In this document: positions 8,269 through 17,815 of the stretch, piece by piece
Position numbering within the stretch: the stretch's first letter is position 1
Layout: each line of letters starts with the position of its first letter
DNA from: an uncultured bacterium
GTDB lineage: Bacteria > Myxococcota_A > UBA9160 > SMWR01
DNA: 34,254 bases
Assembly: GCA_937937315.1 (NCBI GenBank)
Contig: CALDCK010000102.1
Location: 1-34,254 of the forward strand
Reading direction: 5' to 3'
Notes under the pieces: generated by a model
Told to the model about the DNA's origin: nothing
Seen by the model: only the letters and a program-made list of their open reading frames with translations
Database searches by the model: none
Position numbers and translations under genes: made by a program

Positions 8269-9927
8269 ATGGACGCTGCGCTCCCCCGGTACTCCCTCGA
8301 GAACCCCCTGGCGAAGCGTGAGAATGGTCGGGACGAGCGCGTCCCCCACTCCACCTACGACGAGGCCCTCGAGCTCGGCGAGGAGATGCTCGCGCGTCCG
8401 AAGCGCGGCGGCGGCGCGGCGCGGGTCCGGGTCCAGCACGCCAAGGGGCGGATGACCGTCTTCGAGCGCATCAAGGTGCTCACGGATCGCGAGCCGAACC
8501 TGCTCTTCCAGAACTGGGGCCCGGATCTCGACGGCGCCTCGATCGTCACCGGCATCATCGACATCGGCGGTCGCGACGTCGCGATCTACGGCCACGACTT
8601 CACCCTTCGAGCCGGCTCGATGGACGCGACCAACGGCGCGAAGCTCGCGCGCCTGATCTACATGGCGGCCGAGCGGGGTATCCCCCTGATCGGGATGAAC
8701 GACTCGGCCGGCGCTTTCGTGCCCGCGGGCGTCGGCGGACTCGACGGCTACAGCGAGGCCTTCACCGCTCTGCGCAAGATCAGCGGCCTCGTGCCCAGCA
8801 TCAGCCTGATGTTCGGGTACAACGCCGGCGGTGGGGCCTACCTGCCGCGCCAGGGCTCGTTCATGATCCAGTGCGACGAGACCTTCATCGGACTCACGGG
8901 GCCCGGGGTGGTGAAGTCCGCCCTCGGGGAGGACGTGACGGCCGACGCCCTCGGCGGACCCGGCGTCCACGGCCTGAACGGCGTCTGCGACGTGACCACC
9001 GCGGACGAGCTGGGCTCCCTGCGGACGGCTATTCGCCTGCTCTCCTATCTGCCGAACGACAACAAGTCCCTCGCACCCTTCGTCGAGACCTCGGATCCCG
9101 TGGACCGCTTCACCCTCGAGGAGCACGTCCTCTTCCGGCGCACCTTCTCTCAGCCCGCGGGCATGAACTCGCCCCTCGACATCACCCTGATGCTCCAGCT
9201 GCTCTCGGACCACGGCGAGTACTTCGAGCTCCAGCACGAACGGGCGCGGAACCTCATCACCGCCTTCGGGCGGATCGCCGGCCACGTGGTCGGCTACGTC
9301 GCAAACAACTCGGCGATCTCGTCCGGCTCCATCGACGTGGACGCCGCGCGGAAGGCCACCCGCTTCATCCGCTTCTGCAATCTCTACAACGTTCCGCTGA
9401 TCTTCCTCGAGGACACGACGGGCTTCACCCCCGGCACCACACAGGAGACGCGCGGCATCATCCTCGAGGGCAGGCGGCTGCTCGACTCGATCATCGACGT
9501 TCGGGTGCCCTCGATGACCCTGATCATCCGCAACGCCTTCGGGGGCGCCTACGCGGCCTACAACTCCTACTTCGTCGGCGCCGACATGGTGTTCGCGATG
9601 CCCATGGCGCGCATCGCGGTGATGGGCCCGGCGGGGAAGGACTTCGTCTACAAGGACGAGCTTCGCGCGATCGACGCTTCCTACCGGAAGGCCGCCGCCT
9701 CGGGCGACGAGAAGGAGGCGGCCCGCGAGCGGGACGACTCACTCAAGCAGCTCTCGGACCGCTACGAGCACGAGCTGATGAATCCGAAGGAGGCGCTCTC
9801 TCTCGGCTCGGTTTCCCGGATCGTGATGCCGGGCACCAGCCGTCGCGTCCTGGCGGAGAACCTGGCCTTCCTCATGCGCACCTACACCCCGGGTCCGATG
9901 GCGGGCCCCCAGCGGGAGTTCGAATAG
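8269..9927 (+). CDS. Acyl-CoA carboxylase carboxyltransferase (beta) subunit
   Basis: Transfers the carboxyl group from carboxybiotin to an acyl-CoA (crotonase-fold carboxyltransferase). The 552-aa product has the two expected halves. The N half includes [19 protein letters not shown] and [14 protein letters not shown]; the C half includes [36 protein letters not shown] and a C-terminal ELMNPKEAL segment. The length and architecture fit propionyl-, methylcrotonyl- or related acyl-CoA carboxylases rather than the split AccA/AccD enzyme. Substrate remains open. ATG 8269 was chosen because the alignment-like start ([10 protein letters not shown]) is close; the frame is open upstream to 8131 but looks non-coding. 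Its stop overlaps the next start by one base. Confidence 0.93.
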   Translation: MDAALPRYSLENPLAKRENGRDERVPHSTYDEALELGEEMLARPKRGGGAARVRVQHAKGRMTVFERIKVLTDREPNLLFQNWGPDLDGASIVTGIIDIGGRDVAIYGHDFTLRAGSMDATNGAKLARLIYMAAERGIPLIGMNDSAGAFVPAGVGGLDGYSEAFTALRKISGLVPSISLMFGYNAGGGAYLPRQGSFMIQCDETFIGLTGPGVVKSALGEDVTADALGGPGVHGLNGVCDVTTADELGSLRTAIRLLSYLPNDNKSLAPFVETSDPVDRFTLEEHVLFRRTFSQPAGMNSPLDITLMLQLLSDHGEYFELQHERARNLITAFGRIAGHVVGYVANNSAISSGSIDVDAARKATRFIRFCNLYNVPLIFLEDTTGFTPGTTQETRGIILEGRRLLDSIIDVRVPSMTLIIRNAFGGAYAAYNSYFVGADMVFAMPMARIAVMGPAGKDFVYKDELRAIDASYRKAAASGDEKEAARERDDSLKQLSDRYEHELMNPKEALSLGSVSRIVMPGTSRRVLAENLAFLMRTYTPGPMAGPQREFE

Positions 9928-12671
9928 TGCGCGACGCCACGGGAACGGAGATGCGTTTCCACGAGTCCGGGTCCGAGTGGATCCGGTCCTTCGCCCTCGA
10001 CGCCCTGAAGGTCCTCGTGGTCTGCCGCGGGCCCGTCCGCCAGGAGGCCTTCGACATCTTCGAGGCGATCGGCATCGGCGAGTACGGGATGCTGCTCTCG
10101 GAGAAGGACTCGGTCACCTATCCGCGCTGCCTCGCTCCCGAGCTGCGGCGCTTCCCGAACTCCGCCAACGTGCACCGCATCCCCGACTACATGGGTGTGG
10201 GGCAGGAGGAGAAGCAGGAGCGGATCCGCGAGATCGTCTCGATCGCGCTCGAGCACCGCTACACCCACATCTTCGCGGGCTACGGGTTCATGGCCGAGGA
10301 CGCCGAGTTCATCGAGGCGATCGAGGCGGCGGGCCTGGGCTTCATGGGTCCGAGCTCCTCGGTCGTGCGGCGCGCCGGTGCGAAGGACGAGGCGAAGCGC
10401 CTGGCCCGCGAGCTGGGAAACGCGGTCATCCCCGGCGTCGACGACGTCTCCTCCCAGGCGCTGCTCCAGCGAGCCGCGGACCGGAAGGCCCTCGAGGCGC
10501 TGGCCGCAGAGCACGGCCTCGACTTCTCCTTCGATGATTCGGGCTCTCCGGCCGAGAACGCCGAGGCGCTCCTCCAGGCAGGCTACGAGAAGCGGGTGGA
10601 GCTCGTCACGATCGAGGAGCTCCAGGCCCAGGCCGAGACGCTCTGTCGCGAGATCTGGCGCGAGTACCCGGACAACCGCATTCGCTTCAAGCACGTCGCC
10701 GGGGGCGGGGGGAAGGGCCAGCGCGTGGTCGCGAAGCCCGACCAGGTTGCCGCTGCCGTCATGGACGTGCTGGCGGAGGTGAAGGTCCTGCCGGCCGGCT
10801 CGAACCGGAACTTCCTGATCGAGCTCAACCTCGAGAGCACGCGTCACAACGAGATCCAGCTGATCGGCAATGGCAGCTGGTGCATCTCCCTCGGTGGCCG
10901 CGACTGCTCGGTGCAGATGCACGAGCAGAAGCTCGTCGAGGTGTCCTTGACCCAGGAGCTTCTGGAGGCCGAGGCGAAGCGCGCCGACGGCACGAAGCGC
11001 GAGGTCCTCGAGGGGGACCGCGGCACCCTGGCGCGCATGGAGGCCGAGAGCGAGCGCTTCGGCGAGGCGACGGGCCTCGACAGCGTCTCCACCTTCGAGT
11101 GCATCGTCGAGGGCTTCAACCACTTCTTCATGGAGATGAATACGCGCATCCAGGTGGAGCACGGTGTGACCGAGCTCGTCTACGACCTGGTGTTCGAGAA
11201 CCCGGAGGCGCCGGAGGAGTGGTTCGCCGTCGAGCACCTGATCGAGGCGATGGCGCTGCTCGCCGCCCACGGCGCGCGCGTGCCGAGGCCGCGGCGGCGA
11301 TCGCGGGCCGTCTCGGGCCTCGAGCTGCGCATCAATGCCACGAACCAGGCGCTCCAGCCCCACGCCGGCGGCATGATCCGGGCCTGGTCGGCGCCGGTCG
11401 AGGGGGAGATCCGCTTCGACCAGGGGATCGGCCATCGCAACCCGGACACCGGATCCTTCGTCTTCTACTCCCTGGCGGGCGCTTACGACTCGAACGTCGC
11501 CCTCGTGCTGACCGACGGCGACTGCCGGCGCGACAACTACGAGCGTATGGCGGAGATCCTCCGCCAGACCGAGCTGCGCGGCGAAGACCTCCAGACGAAT
11601 ACGCCCGTGCACTACGGCCTGATCAGCTGGTTCCTCGGCAAGGACCCGATGGCCGAGCCGGACACGCGCTTCATGCAGTCGTACCTGGCCGCTGTCGGGG
11701 CGCTCCAGGAGAAGGTCGACGACGTCGATCTCGCGGTGGCGCTCGCGGAGCTGGGGCGCCGCCAGCCCGACGCCGAAGCGCGGGCGGTGCTGGCCGAGAA
11801 GGAGACCCTGGTCCTCCGGCCCCTCGACCGGCTGTTGGCGAATCCTCACGTCCTGGCCGGATTCCTGGGACGCTTCGAGGGAAGGCTCTGGAGCCGCCGA
11901 GGCGATTCGGTGGAGTTCGCGGACAACCCGATCCACTTCCTCCACGAGCTCTATCACTACCTCAACATGGAAGAGGACCCGACTACCCCCCCCTCGGAGA
12001 AGATCTGGGCCCACGACGATCAGCTGCTCCAGGCGGCTCTCACCTTCTACGAGGAGGTGGGCGCGCGGACGGGTCTCACGGACTGGTCATCGGTGTCCGC
12101 CCTCTTCGAAGGAGAAGGCGACGATCGGCTGTCGGGCGGCGACGAATCGCTGTGGCGTGCCTGCGTGGCGTCGCACCGCGGGTTCCAGCTGGGGCTCGAG
12201 CTCCTGCTGCTGGTGCCCCGACTGGGCGTGGCCTCCCGGTTCAGCGAGATCGACGTGGACGATCAGCTGCGGGTCGTCTTCCCCGAGACCTTCATGGACG
12301 CCGAGACGATGCGGGAGCACGTGAAAGCCCTCGCGCCGCCGCCGGTCGCCAGCGCCGACGAGATCGTGACACCGATGGGCGGCGCCTTCTACGCGCGGGA
12401 GGCGCCCCACCTGCCGCGGCTCGTCGAGGTGGGAGACCACTTCGAGGCCGGGCAGCCGCTCTTCATCATCGAGGTGATGAAGATGTTCAACAAGATCCTG
12501 GCCCCGTTCTCCGGCACTGTGACCGAGAACCCGATGGCGGACAACGACGGGACGGTCGTGGCGAAGGGCCAGACGATCTTCAAGATCGAGCCCGACGAAC
12601 GAGTGGAGGAGGAGACGGCGGAGGTGCGCGATGCGCGCGTCCGCTCGGCGACGCTCGCGCTCCTCCCGTGA
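9927..12671 (+). CDS. Large atypical biotin carboxylase with C-terminal biotinyl domain
   Basis: The 914-aa product combines an ATP-grasp biotin carboxylase and a biotin carrier. The N-terminal fold (LKVLVVCRGPVRQEAFDIFE; GYGFMAED; FMGPSSS near residue 140) is followed by an unusually long stretch before the ATP loop AGGGGKG near residue 259, about 100 residues later than in the neighbouring enzyme. Then come CSVQMHEQKLVE, in which the usual RRH before QK is MHE, and EMNTRIQVEH near 404. About 250 residues of unassigned, largely helical sequence separate the carboxylase from the biotin domain, whose IIEVMKMFN places the modified Lys at K852. GTG 9927 has GGGAG eight bases upstream and overlaps the previous stop; ATG 9951 is an alternative. 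Likely a subunit of the same carboxylase. Confidence 0.88.
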   Translation: MRDATGTEMRFHESGSEWIRSFALDALKVLVVCRGPVRQEAFDIFEAIGIGEYGMLLSEKDSVTYPRCLAPELRRFPNSANVHRIPDYMGVGQEEKQERIREIVSIALEHRYTHIFAGYGFMAEDAEFIEAIEAAGLGFMGPSSSVVRRAGAKDEAKRLARELGNAVIPGVDDVSSQALLQRAADRKALEALAAEHGLDFSFDDSGSPAENAEALLQAGYEKRVELVTIEELQAQAETLCREIWREYPDNRIRFKHVAGGGGKGQRVVAKPDQVAAAVMDVLAEVKVLPAGSNRNFLIELNLESTRHNEIQLIGNGSWCISLGGRDCSVQMHEQKLVEVSLTQELLEAEAKRADGTKREVLEGDRGTLARMEAESERFGEATGLDSVSTFECIVEGFNHFFMEMNTRIQVEHGVTELVYDLVFENPEAPEEWFAVEHLIEAMALLAAHGARVPRPRRRSRAVSGLELRINATNQALQPHAGGMIRAWSAPVEGEIRFDQGIGHRNPDTGSFVFYSLAGAYDSNVALVLTDGDCRRDNYERMAEILRQTELRGEDLQTNTPVHYGLISWFLGKDPMAEPDTRFMQSYLAAVGALQEKVDDVDLAVALAELGRRQPDAEARAVLAEKETLVLRPLDRLLANPHVLAGFLGRFEGRLWSRRGDSVEFADNPIHFLHELYHYLNMEEDPTTPPSEKIWAHDDQLLQAALTFYEEVGARTGLTDWSSVSALFEGEGDDRLSGGDESLWRACVASHRGFQLGLELLLLVPRLGVASRFSEIDVDDQLRVVFPETFMDAETMREHVKALAPPPVASADEIVTPMGGAFYAREAPHLPRLVEVGDHFEAGQPLFIIEVMKMFNKILAPFSGTVTENPMADNDGTVVAKGQTIFKIEPDERVEEETAEVRDARVRSATLALLP

Positions 12672-13612
12672 GACCGATCCTCCTCGACACGGACATCGGA
12701 AGCGACTGCGACGACAGCCTGGCGCTCGGCCTGGTGCTGGCCGCGCGTGACGCCCTCGAGCCTGTGGCGGTGACGACGGTCTCCGCCGACACGCGCGCGC
12801 GCGGAGAGATCGCGGCATCGCTCCTCGCGCTGGCGGGACGGGGAGACGTCGACGTGTGCGTCGGAGCGGAAGGTGGCCTCGCGCGCCCCCGGGAGCGCTA
12901 CAACTGGTTCGGCCACGAGCCCGCCTGCGTCGCCGACACGCCCTTCGCCGCGCTCTCGAGCGAGTCCGCTCCCGAGCGGATCGTCCGGGCCGCCCGCGAG
13001 GTGACCGATCTCGAGATCGTGATGATCGGCCCCATGACGAACCTGGCGCTGGCCCTGGCGCTGGATCCGCAGCTGCCGCGGCGGGTGGCCGGCGTGACGA
13101 TCATGGGCGGTCACGTCCGTGAGGCGCGCCTGGGCGCGTTCGTCTGCCCCTTCGGCATCGATTACAACCTGTGCTCGGACCCCGAGGCGAGCGTGGCGGT
13201 GCTGGGTGCCGGGTTCCGCACGACGCTCGTCACCGCCGACGTGACCCTCCAGACCTGGCTCCGCACCCGAGATCTCGAGGGACTCGATGAGGCCGGGCCC
13301 CTCGCCCGGGAGATCGCACGGCAGGTTCGCTTCTGGACGCCGCTCCAGCGGAAGATCTTCACGGCCATGGGCGGAGCCCTGGCCGAGGACAACGTCGCCT
13401 TTCTGCACGACCCGCTGACGGTGCTGGCGCTCGTCGATCCGTCGCCCCTGCACTTCGAGGAGCTGCAGATCGCGACGACCATCCAGGCCGGCGTGCTGCG
13501 GACTCACGAGGTCGACCCCGCCCTGGGCATCGGGGCGCCGATGCGGGTCGCGACGGGGGTCGATCCGAAGTGCGCGCGTGACGCCATCGTCGCGAGGCTC
13601 CAGGGCATCTGA
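12668..13612 (+). CDS. Inosine-uridine-type nucleoside hydrolase
   Basis: Cleaves the N-glycosidic bond of ribonucleosides, giving free base and ribose. The 314-aa product begins with the calcium-binding aspartate cluster in the DTDIGSDCDDSLAL form (D7, D9, D13, D15, D16). It continues with IGPMTNLALAL, the GVTIMGG motif, DYNLCSDPEAS and the C-terminal FLHDPLTVLAL containing the His and Asp expected in the active site. GTG 12668 overlaps the carboxylase stop in a GTGA junction, implying translational coupling to acyl-CoA carboxylase genes, an odd pairing. Base specificity cannot be deduced. A role in salvage of nucleosides is the family expectation. Confidence 0.9.
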   Translation: MRPILLDTDIGSDCDDSLALGLVLAARDALEPVAVTTVSADTRARGEIAASLLALAGRGDVDVCVGAEGGLARPRERYNWFGHEPACVADTPFAALSSESAPERIVRAAREVTDLEIVMIGPMTNLALALALDPQLPRRVAGVTIMGGHVREARLGAFVCPFGIDYNLCSDPEASVAVLGAGFRTTLVTADVTLQTWLRTRDLEGLDEAGPLAREIARQVRFWTPLQRKIFTAMGGALAEDNVAFLHDPLTVLALVDPSPLHFEELQIATTIQAGVLRTHEVDPALGIGAPMRVATGVDPKCARDAIVARLQGI

Positions 13613-13629
13613 TCGGTAGGATGAGCCCG

Positions 13630-15594
13630 ATGCAGCGCATCCAGCTCGTGAAGGCCGCCGTCGCCGTCGGGCTGGTGTGTCTCGTGCTCGGGGTCTTCGC
13701 ACAGGTCCGCACCCACGACTTCGTCGACCTCGACGATCTCGGTGGGATCGAGGGCAACCCCGACCTCGAGGCGGACTCCTGGCTCGAGGGGCTCGAGAAG
13801 GCCGTGACCCTGCCCTTCCTCTCGAACTGGATTCCGGTGACGGTGCTCTCCCATCAGCTGGATCGCCGACTCCACGGGCCGACCGGCGGTGCCCACCAGC
13901 TCACGAACGTGGCGATCCACGCCGTCGCCTCGGCGCTGCTCTTCCTGGCGTTGTCGTCGCTGACGCGACGGCTCTGGCTGGCCGCGTTCGTGGCCGCGGT
14001 GTTCGCGGTCCACCCGCTGCACGTGGAGACCGTGGCGTGGGTTTCGGAGCGTAAGGGGGTGCTCTCCGGGCTCTTCTTCGCGGCGACGCTGCTGGCCCAT
14101 GCGCGCTACGTCGAGCGGCCGGGCTGGAGCACGCGGATCGCGGTCTACACCGCGCTGCTGCTGGCGCTGCTGTCGAAGCCGACCGCGGTGACCCTGCCCT
14201 TCGTGCTGCTGCTGCTCGACGCCTGGCCGCTGGGCCGGTTGGGCTGGCCGGCGTTGCGAGAGAAGCTGCCGATGCTCGCGTTGGTCGCGGTCGTCTCCGT
14301 GGTCACCTTCGTCGTGCAGCGCGCTACCGGCGCCATGGTCTTCGGCGAGCCGATTCCGCTGGGGCCGAGGCTCGCCAACGGGGTGTCCGCCTACGCCGTC
14401 TACCTCCAGAAGACCTTCTGGCCCACCGGACTCACCGTCTTCTACCCCTACCCGAAGGGAGGGCCGGACCTGGCGCAGGCCGCGCTCTCGGCGCTCCTGC
14501 TCGGCAGCGTCACGCTGTGGTTCCTGCGGCTGCGGCGCTCTCGCCCCTACCTGCTCGTCGGCTGGCTGTGGTTCGGCGGCATGCTGGTCCCGACCCTCGG
14601 AATCGTCCAGGTGGGCGAGCAGGCCTACGCGGATCGCTACATGTACCTGCCCCTCATCGGCCTTTCGATCTGCGTGGCCTGGGGCGTCGCGGACCTGGCC
14701 CGTGGCCCGGGGTGGCGTCGGCTCGTGGCCGGAGTCGGCGCCCTCACGATCGCGCTGCTTGCGGTGACGTCCTGGGCCCAGCTCCCACACTGGCGTGACA
14801 GCTGGGCACTCTGGAAGCGGGTTCTCGAGGTGACGCCCGGGAATCCTCGAGCGCTGTTCGGGCTGGGCTCACTGCATGGTCGGCTCCGCGAGCTCGAGGA
14901 CACGGAGCGCTACTACCTGGCCGCCTACGAGAGCGATCCGGAGTGGATGCGGCCGCGCCTCGGCAGCTACTTCCTCGGCAAGTCGTCCTACCTGCGCAAG
15001 CGCGGCGACGCGGAGGGCGCGCTGGAGAGCCTGCGCCTGGCGGTTCGCTACGACCCGCAGAGTGCCGATGCCCACGAGTCCCTCGGCCGCGCCCTGGCGA
15101 GGCTGGGGCTGGAGGAGGAGGCGCGCCTCCACCTGGAGCGCGCCTTCGGTGACGAGCGCGACGACGCGGTCGTCCCGCTCGTCCTGGCCTCCGCCGCCGA
15201 GGCCAGTGGACGACTGGCCGATGCGGTGCGGCTCCGCCGGGAGGTCTCGCGCATCGCGCCGGACCTCTCGGAGAACACGAACGATCTGGCCTGGCTGCTG
15301 GCGACGGCACCGGATGCGGACGTGCGCGACCCGGTCGAGGCCGTACGCCTGGCGGAAGGTCTGGTGCGCGCGAGCGCCTCTCCGTCGGGGAACCTGCTGG
15401 ACACGCTGGCGGCCTGCTATGCGGCGGCGGGTCGATTCGATGCCGCCGCCGAGGCGGCCGGTCGCGCCGTCGCGCGGGCCCGGGCCGAGGGCGACCCGGA
15501 CGTGGCGGCCCAGGCCGAGGCGCGTCGGATCCTCTATCGGGCCGGGACGCCCTACGTCCAGGCCGCCAGGACGCCACGGGGTGGTGCGCAGTGA
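13630..15594 (+). CDS. TMTC-like polytopic membrane protein with C-terminal TPRs
   Basis: A product of about 654 aa with many transmembrane helices in the first ~390 residues and TPR-like repeats in the rest. The N-terminus has the GT-C-like acidic motif THDFVDLDDLGGIEGNP just after helix 1, then HPLHVETVAWVSERKGVLSG, both typical of TMTC-type proteins related to O-mannosyltransferases. The TPR region includes PRALFGLGSLHGRLREL, AVRYDPQSADAHESLGRAL and DLAWLLATAPDADVRDPVEA. It probably transfers a sugar from a lipid donor to an extracytoplasmic protein, but activity is inferred. ATG 13630 has AGGA (13618-13621) eight bases upstream; ATG 13621 sits too close to that site. Confidence 0.82.
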   Translation: MQRIQLVKAAVAVGLVCLVLGVFAQVRTHDFVDLDDLGGIEGNPDLEADSWLEGLEKAVTLPFLSNWIPVTVLSHQLDRRLHGPTGGAHQLTNVAIHAVASALLFLALSSLTRRLWLAAFVAAVFAVHPLHVETVAWVSERKGVLSGLFFAATLLAHARYVERPGWSTRIAVYTALLLALLSKPTAVTLPFVLLLLDAWPLGRLGWPALREKLPMLALVAVVSVVTFVVQRATGAMVFGEPIPLGPRLANGVSAYAVYLQKTFWPTGLTVFYPYPKGGPDLAQAALSALLLGSVTLWFLRLRRSRPYLLVGWLWFGGMLVPTLGIVQVGEQAYADRYMYLPLIGLSICVAWGVADLARGPGWRRLVAGVGALTIALLAVTSWAQLPHWRDSWALWKRVLEVTPGNPRALFGLGSLHGRLRELEDTERYYLAAYESDPEWMRPRLGSYFLGKSSYLRKRGDAEGALESLRLAVRYDPQSADAHESLGRALARLGLEEEARLHLERAFGDERDDAVVPLVLASAAEASGRLADAVRLRREVSRIAPDLSENTNDLAWLLATAPDADVRDPVEAVRLAEGLVRASASPSGNLLDTLAACYAAAGRFDAAAEAAGRAVARARAEGDPDVAAQAEARRILYRAGTPYVQAARTPRGGAQ

Positions 15595-15667
15595 TCGCCC
15601 ACCGCGACCGGCCGGCTTCGGCGCGACGCTCCGCTGTGTTCCCCCCGCCAGCGGATAGGATGTCGGG

Positions 15668-16585
15668 ATGGACGATCCCATCGCCTTCTCCGGGAGCCCT
15701 CTGGATCGCGAGAACCTGCGACGTCGCGAGCGAGCGTGGCTCGAGGCCCAGGAGCAGGCGCCGGAATCGCGCTATCTGCCGGTGTGGCGACTCCAACCCC
15801 TGCTGAAGCGCGGCGACGAGCGCGCCCTGGCCTGGGCGAAGCGGGAGTTCTTCGAAGACCTCGACCCCGCGCCGGAGCCCGTGCTGCTCGGCACCCGTGA
15901 AGGCGTCGCGCACTTCGCGATCGACGTGTCCGCGGTGGAGAAGCCCGAAGAGACCTTCGGCATCGCCGACGTCGCCAGCTTCGAGGACCTGCGAGCCACG
16001 GTGGCTCGGATTCCCGCCGGTGACGCGGCGATCGCGGCCCAGGCGCGCGCCCTCGTCGACTGGCACGCGCGTCACGGACACTGCGCCGTCTGTGGCGGGC
16101 ACACCCGGTCCGTCCAGGGCGGCGGCAACCGCATCTGCTTCGACTGTCAGGCGGAGCACTTCCCGCGCACCGATCCGGTGGCGATTGCGGTGATCACCCG
16201 GGGCGATCGCTGCCTGCTGGGTCGCGGCCCGGGCTGGCCCGACACGATGTACTCGGCTCTCGCGGGATTCGTCGAGGCGGGGGAGAGCCTCGAGGAGGCG
16301 GTGCGTCGCGAGGTGTGGGAGGAGTCGAAGGTCGTCGTCGGAGCGGTGCGCTACGTATGCTCCCAGCCCTGGCCCTTCCCCTCGTCGCTCATGATCGGCT
16401 GCATCGGAGAGGCGGAGAGCGAAGAGATCGAGATCGACGCGGTGGAGCTCGACGACGCCCGCTGGTTTACGCGGGATGCGCTTCGCGCGGCACTCGACGG
16501 GCGCCGAGACGATCTGGTGGTTCCCCCGCCCTTCGCGATCGCCCACCACCTGATCCGCGCCTGGGTCGGCGGAGAGATCGGCTGA
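15668..16585 (+). CDS. nudC: NADH pyrophosphatase (NudC-type Nudix hydrolase)
   Basis: Hydrolyses NADH to NMNH and AMP; family members also remove NAD caps from RNA. The 305-aa protein has the three expected parts: a variable N-terminal domain, a four-Cys zinc ribbon (HCAVCGG and RICFDCQAEHFPRTDP), and a Nudix domain with a complete box, GFVEAGESLEEAVRREVWEE. The family-specific SQPWPFPSSLM motif follows. ATG 15668 is preceded by AGGA (15657-15660) at seven bases. It is convergent with tatC, the stops being only three bases apart. All diagnostic elements are intact, so the assignment is firm; whether it acts mainly on NADH or capped RNA is not visible. Confidence 0.96.
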   Translation: MDDPIAFSGSPLDRENLRRRERAWLEAQEQAPESRYLPVWRLQPLLKRGDERALAWAKREFFEDLDPAPEPVLLGTREGVAHFAIDVSAVEKPEETFGIADVASFEDLRATVARIPAGDAAIAAQARALVDWHARHGHCAVCGGHTRSVQGGGNRICFDCQAEHFPRTDPVAIAVITRGDRCLLGRGPGWPDTMYSALAGFVEAGESLEEAVRREVWEESKVVVGAVRYVCSQPWPFPSSLMIGCIGEAESEEIEIDAVELDDARWFTRDALRAALDGRRDDLVVPPPFAIAHHLIRAWVGGEIG

Positions 16586-16597
16586 GGCTCAGGCCTC
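16584..16597. terminator. Small hairpin at the nudC/tatC convergent junction
   Basis: GAGGC-TCAG-GCCTC forms a 5-bp stem with a 4-base loop exactly where the two convergent genes end. It overlaps both stop codons and has no T-run on either strand, so bidirectional termination is possible but weakly supported. Confidence 0.3.
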
Positions 16598-17338
16598 GTC
16601 CTTCTTCGCCGGGCTTCGCCGCGTTCCAGAGAAGATGTAGGCGACGCCAACGCCGATCAGGTAGAGGCCCACCATCGGTACGCCGAGGAAGATCTGGCTG
16701 ACCCAGTCGGGCGGCGTGAGCAACGCCGCGAAGACGAATACGCCCAGCACTGCGTAGGGGGTGCCGCGCAGCAGCGTCGGCGCGTCGACGATGCCCGCCA
16801 ACGAGAGGAAGAACACGGCGACCGGCAGCTCGAAGGCGACTCCGAAGGCCAGGAAGAGCCGCGTCGTCAGCGCGAAGACCTCGCGCATCGTCCAGGCGGA
16901 TTGGACGAAGTCGCTGTCGAAGCTCGTGAAGAACGAGAACATCAGGGGGAAGACCTGGTAGTAGCCGAAGGAGGCGCCCCCGGCGAAGAGCAGCGTCGAG
17001 GCGACCACGAAGGGAACGATCGCGTGGCGCTCTTTCTCGTAGAGGCCGGGCGATACGAAGGCCCAGATCTGCCAGAAGATCACCGGCAGGGCCAGGACGA
17101 AGCCCGCCAGCAGGGCGCACTTCAGGTAGGTGAAGAAGATCTCGGTCGGCGCGATGGCCTGGAGGGTGCCCTGGCCGTCACCGAGTGCCGCAACCGCGGG
17201 AGCCAGCAGCAGACCGAAGATCTCCTCGCTGAAGCTCCAGGCCGCTGCGGATCCGACGACCCAGGCGATCAGGACGCGGAAGATCCGGTTTCGGAGCTCC
17301 GCCAGATGATCGGTCAGGGGCAGTCGCGTCTCATCCAT
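16589..17338 (-). CDS. tatC: Twin-arginine translocase subunit TatC
   Basis: Membrane core of the Tat pathway, which recognises twin-arginine signal peptides and exports folded proteins. The 249-aa length is normal. The N-terminus reads [19 protein letters not shown], containing the conserved HLAELR signature, and six hydrophobic helices follow, with FYLKCAL-like [32 protein letters not shown] and [10 protein letters not shown]-type [11 protein letters not shown] motifs. The start at 17338 was selected because upstream residues are Pro/Arg-rich and not TatC-like. It overlaps the end of tatB by eight bases, so the two are co-translated. The C-terminus is short and basic. Confidence 0.97.
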   Translation of the reverse strand: MDETRLPLTDHLAELRNRIFRVLIAWVVGSAAAWSFSEEIFGLLLAPAVAALGDGQGTLQAIAPTEIFFTYLKCALLAGFVLALPVIFWQIWAFVSPGLYEKERHAIVPFVVASTLLFAGGASFGYYQVFPLMFSFFTSFDSDFVQSAWTMREVFALTTRLFLAFGVAFELPVAVFFLSLAGIVDAPTLLRGTPYAVLGVFVFAALLTPPDWVSQIFLGVPMVGLYLIGVGVAYIFSGTRRSPAKKDEA

Positions 17339-17762
17339 TGCGGTCCGGTGTGCCCGCATCGGGGGAGGAGGCGGCCGACTGCTCGTCGTCACCGGTCTCC
17401 ACGCGCGCATCGGCCCGCCCACTCGAGTCCCGGACCACACTTGCGTTGGGCTCGCCCGGCGCGGTTGCCGCGTTCACGTTGGAATCGCCGTCCGGAGCGG
17501 TGGTCGTGCTCGCGCTGGATTCTCCACCCGGGGAGGTCGATGGCCCGGCAGCGGCCCCGCCGGAGGGCTCGAGCTTCGGGGGCGCGATGTTCGCTTCGTC
17601 GGCGATGTCCGTGAACTCCTGCCGCATGTCCGTCGTCGCCCGCCGGAACTCCGCCAGACCGCGCCCCAGGCTGCGCGCGAGCTCGGGCAGCCGCTTCGGG
17701 CCGAGCACCAGCAGCCCGATCACGAAGATCACCAGCAGCTCCGTCATTCCGATGCCGAACAT
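17331..17762 (-). CDS. tatB: Twin-arginine translocase subunit TatA/TatB
   Basis: Single-span Tat component. The 143-aa protein opens [20 protein letters not shown], one transmembrane helix, then the hinge [21 protein letters not shown] and an amphipathic helix, followed by a long Pro/Ser/Thr/Asp-rich disordered tail. MFGIG, the Glu in the membrane segment and the GP hinge favour TatB over TatA, though the two are hard to separate from one gene; no second TatA-like gene is in the window. The stop overlaps tatC. The true start is at 17762; the same frame upstream belongs to the antisense region of the HD-GYP gene. Confidence 0.92.
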   Translation of the reverse strand: MFGIGMTELLVIFVIGLLVLGPKRLPELARSLGRGLAEFRRATTDMRQEFTDIADEANIAPPKLEPSGGAAAGPSTSPGGESSASTTTAPDGDSNVNAATAPGEPNASVVRDSSGRADARVETGDDEQSAASSPDAGTPDRNG

Positions 17763-17782
17763 CGCTGGGATGCTACCGCGCA

Positions 17783-17798
17783 GCGCGCCTTGGCGCGC
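17783..17798. other. GC-rich hairpin between the HD-GYP gene and tatB
   Basis: GCGCGCC and GGCGCGC (17783-17789, 17792-17798) form a tight stem in the 53-bp gap between two minus-strand genes; on the plus strand the loop is a CTTG tetraloop. No T-run follows. It may attenuate read-through into tatBC or shape the tatB leader. Confidence 0.35.
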
Positions 17799-17815
17799 GA
17801 CTCGCCAGCGCCGAC

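Noticed and set aside
8871-9926. Upstream extension of the large biotin carboxylase frame
   Set aside because: It overlaps the carboxyltransferase in another frame and is Arg/Pro/Gly-rich. GTG 9927 has a good ribosome site and is followed by the domain start.
9882-12014. Long antisense open frame (710 codons) opposite the large biotin carboxylase
   Set aside because: High-GC third-position bias opens antisense frames; the translation is low-complexity and shows no domains, while the sense frame has clear motifs.
13621-13629. ATG at 13621 as the start of the TMTC-like gene
   Set aside because: The GGTAGG ribosome site directly abuts it; ATG 13630 has proper spacing. The difference is only three residues.
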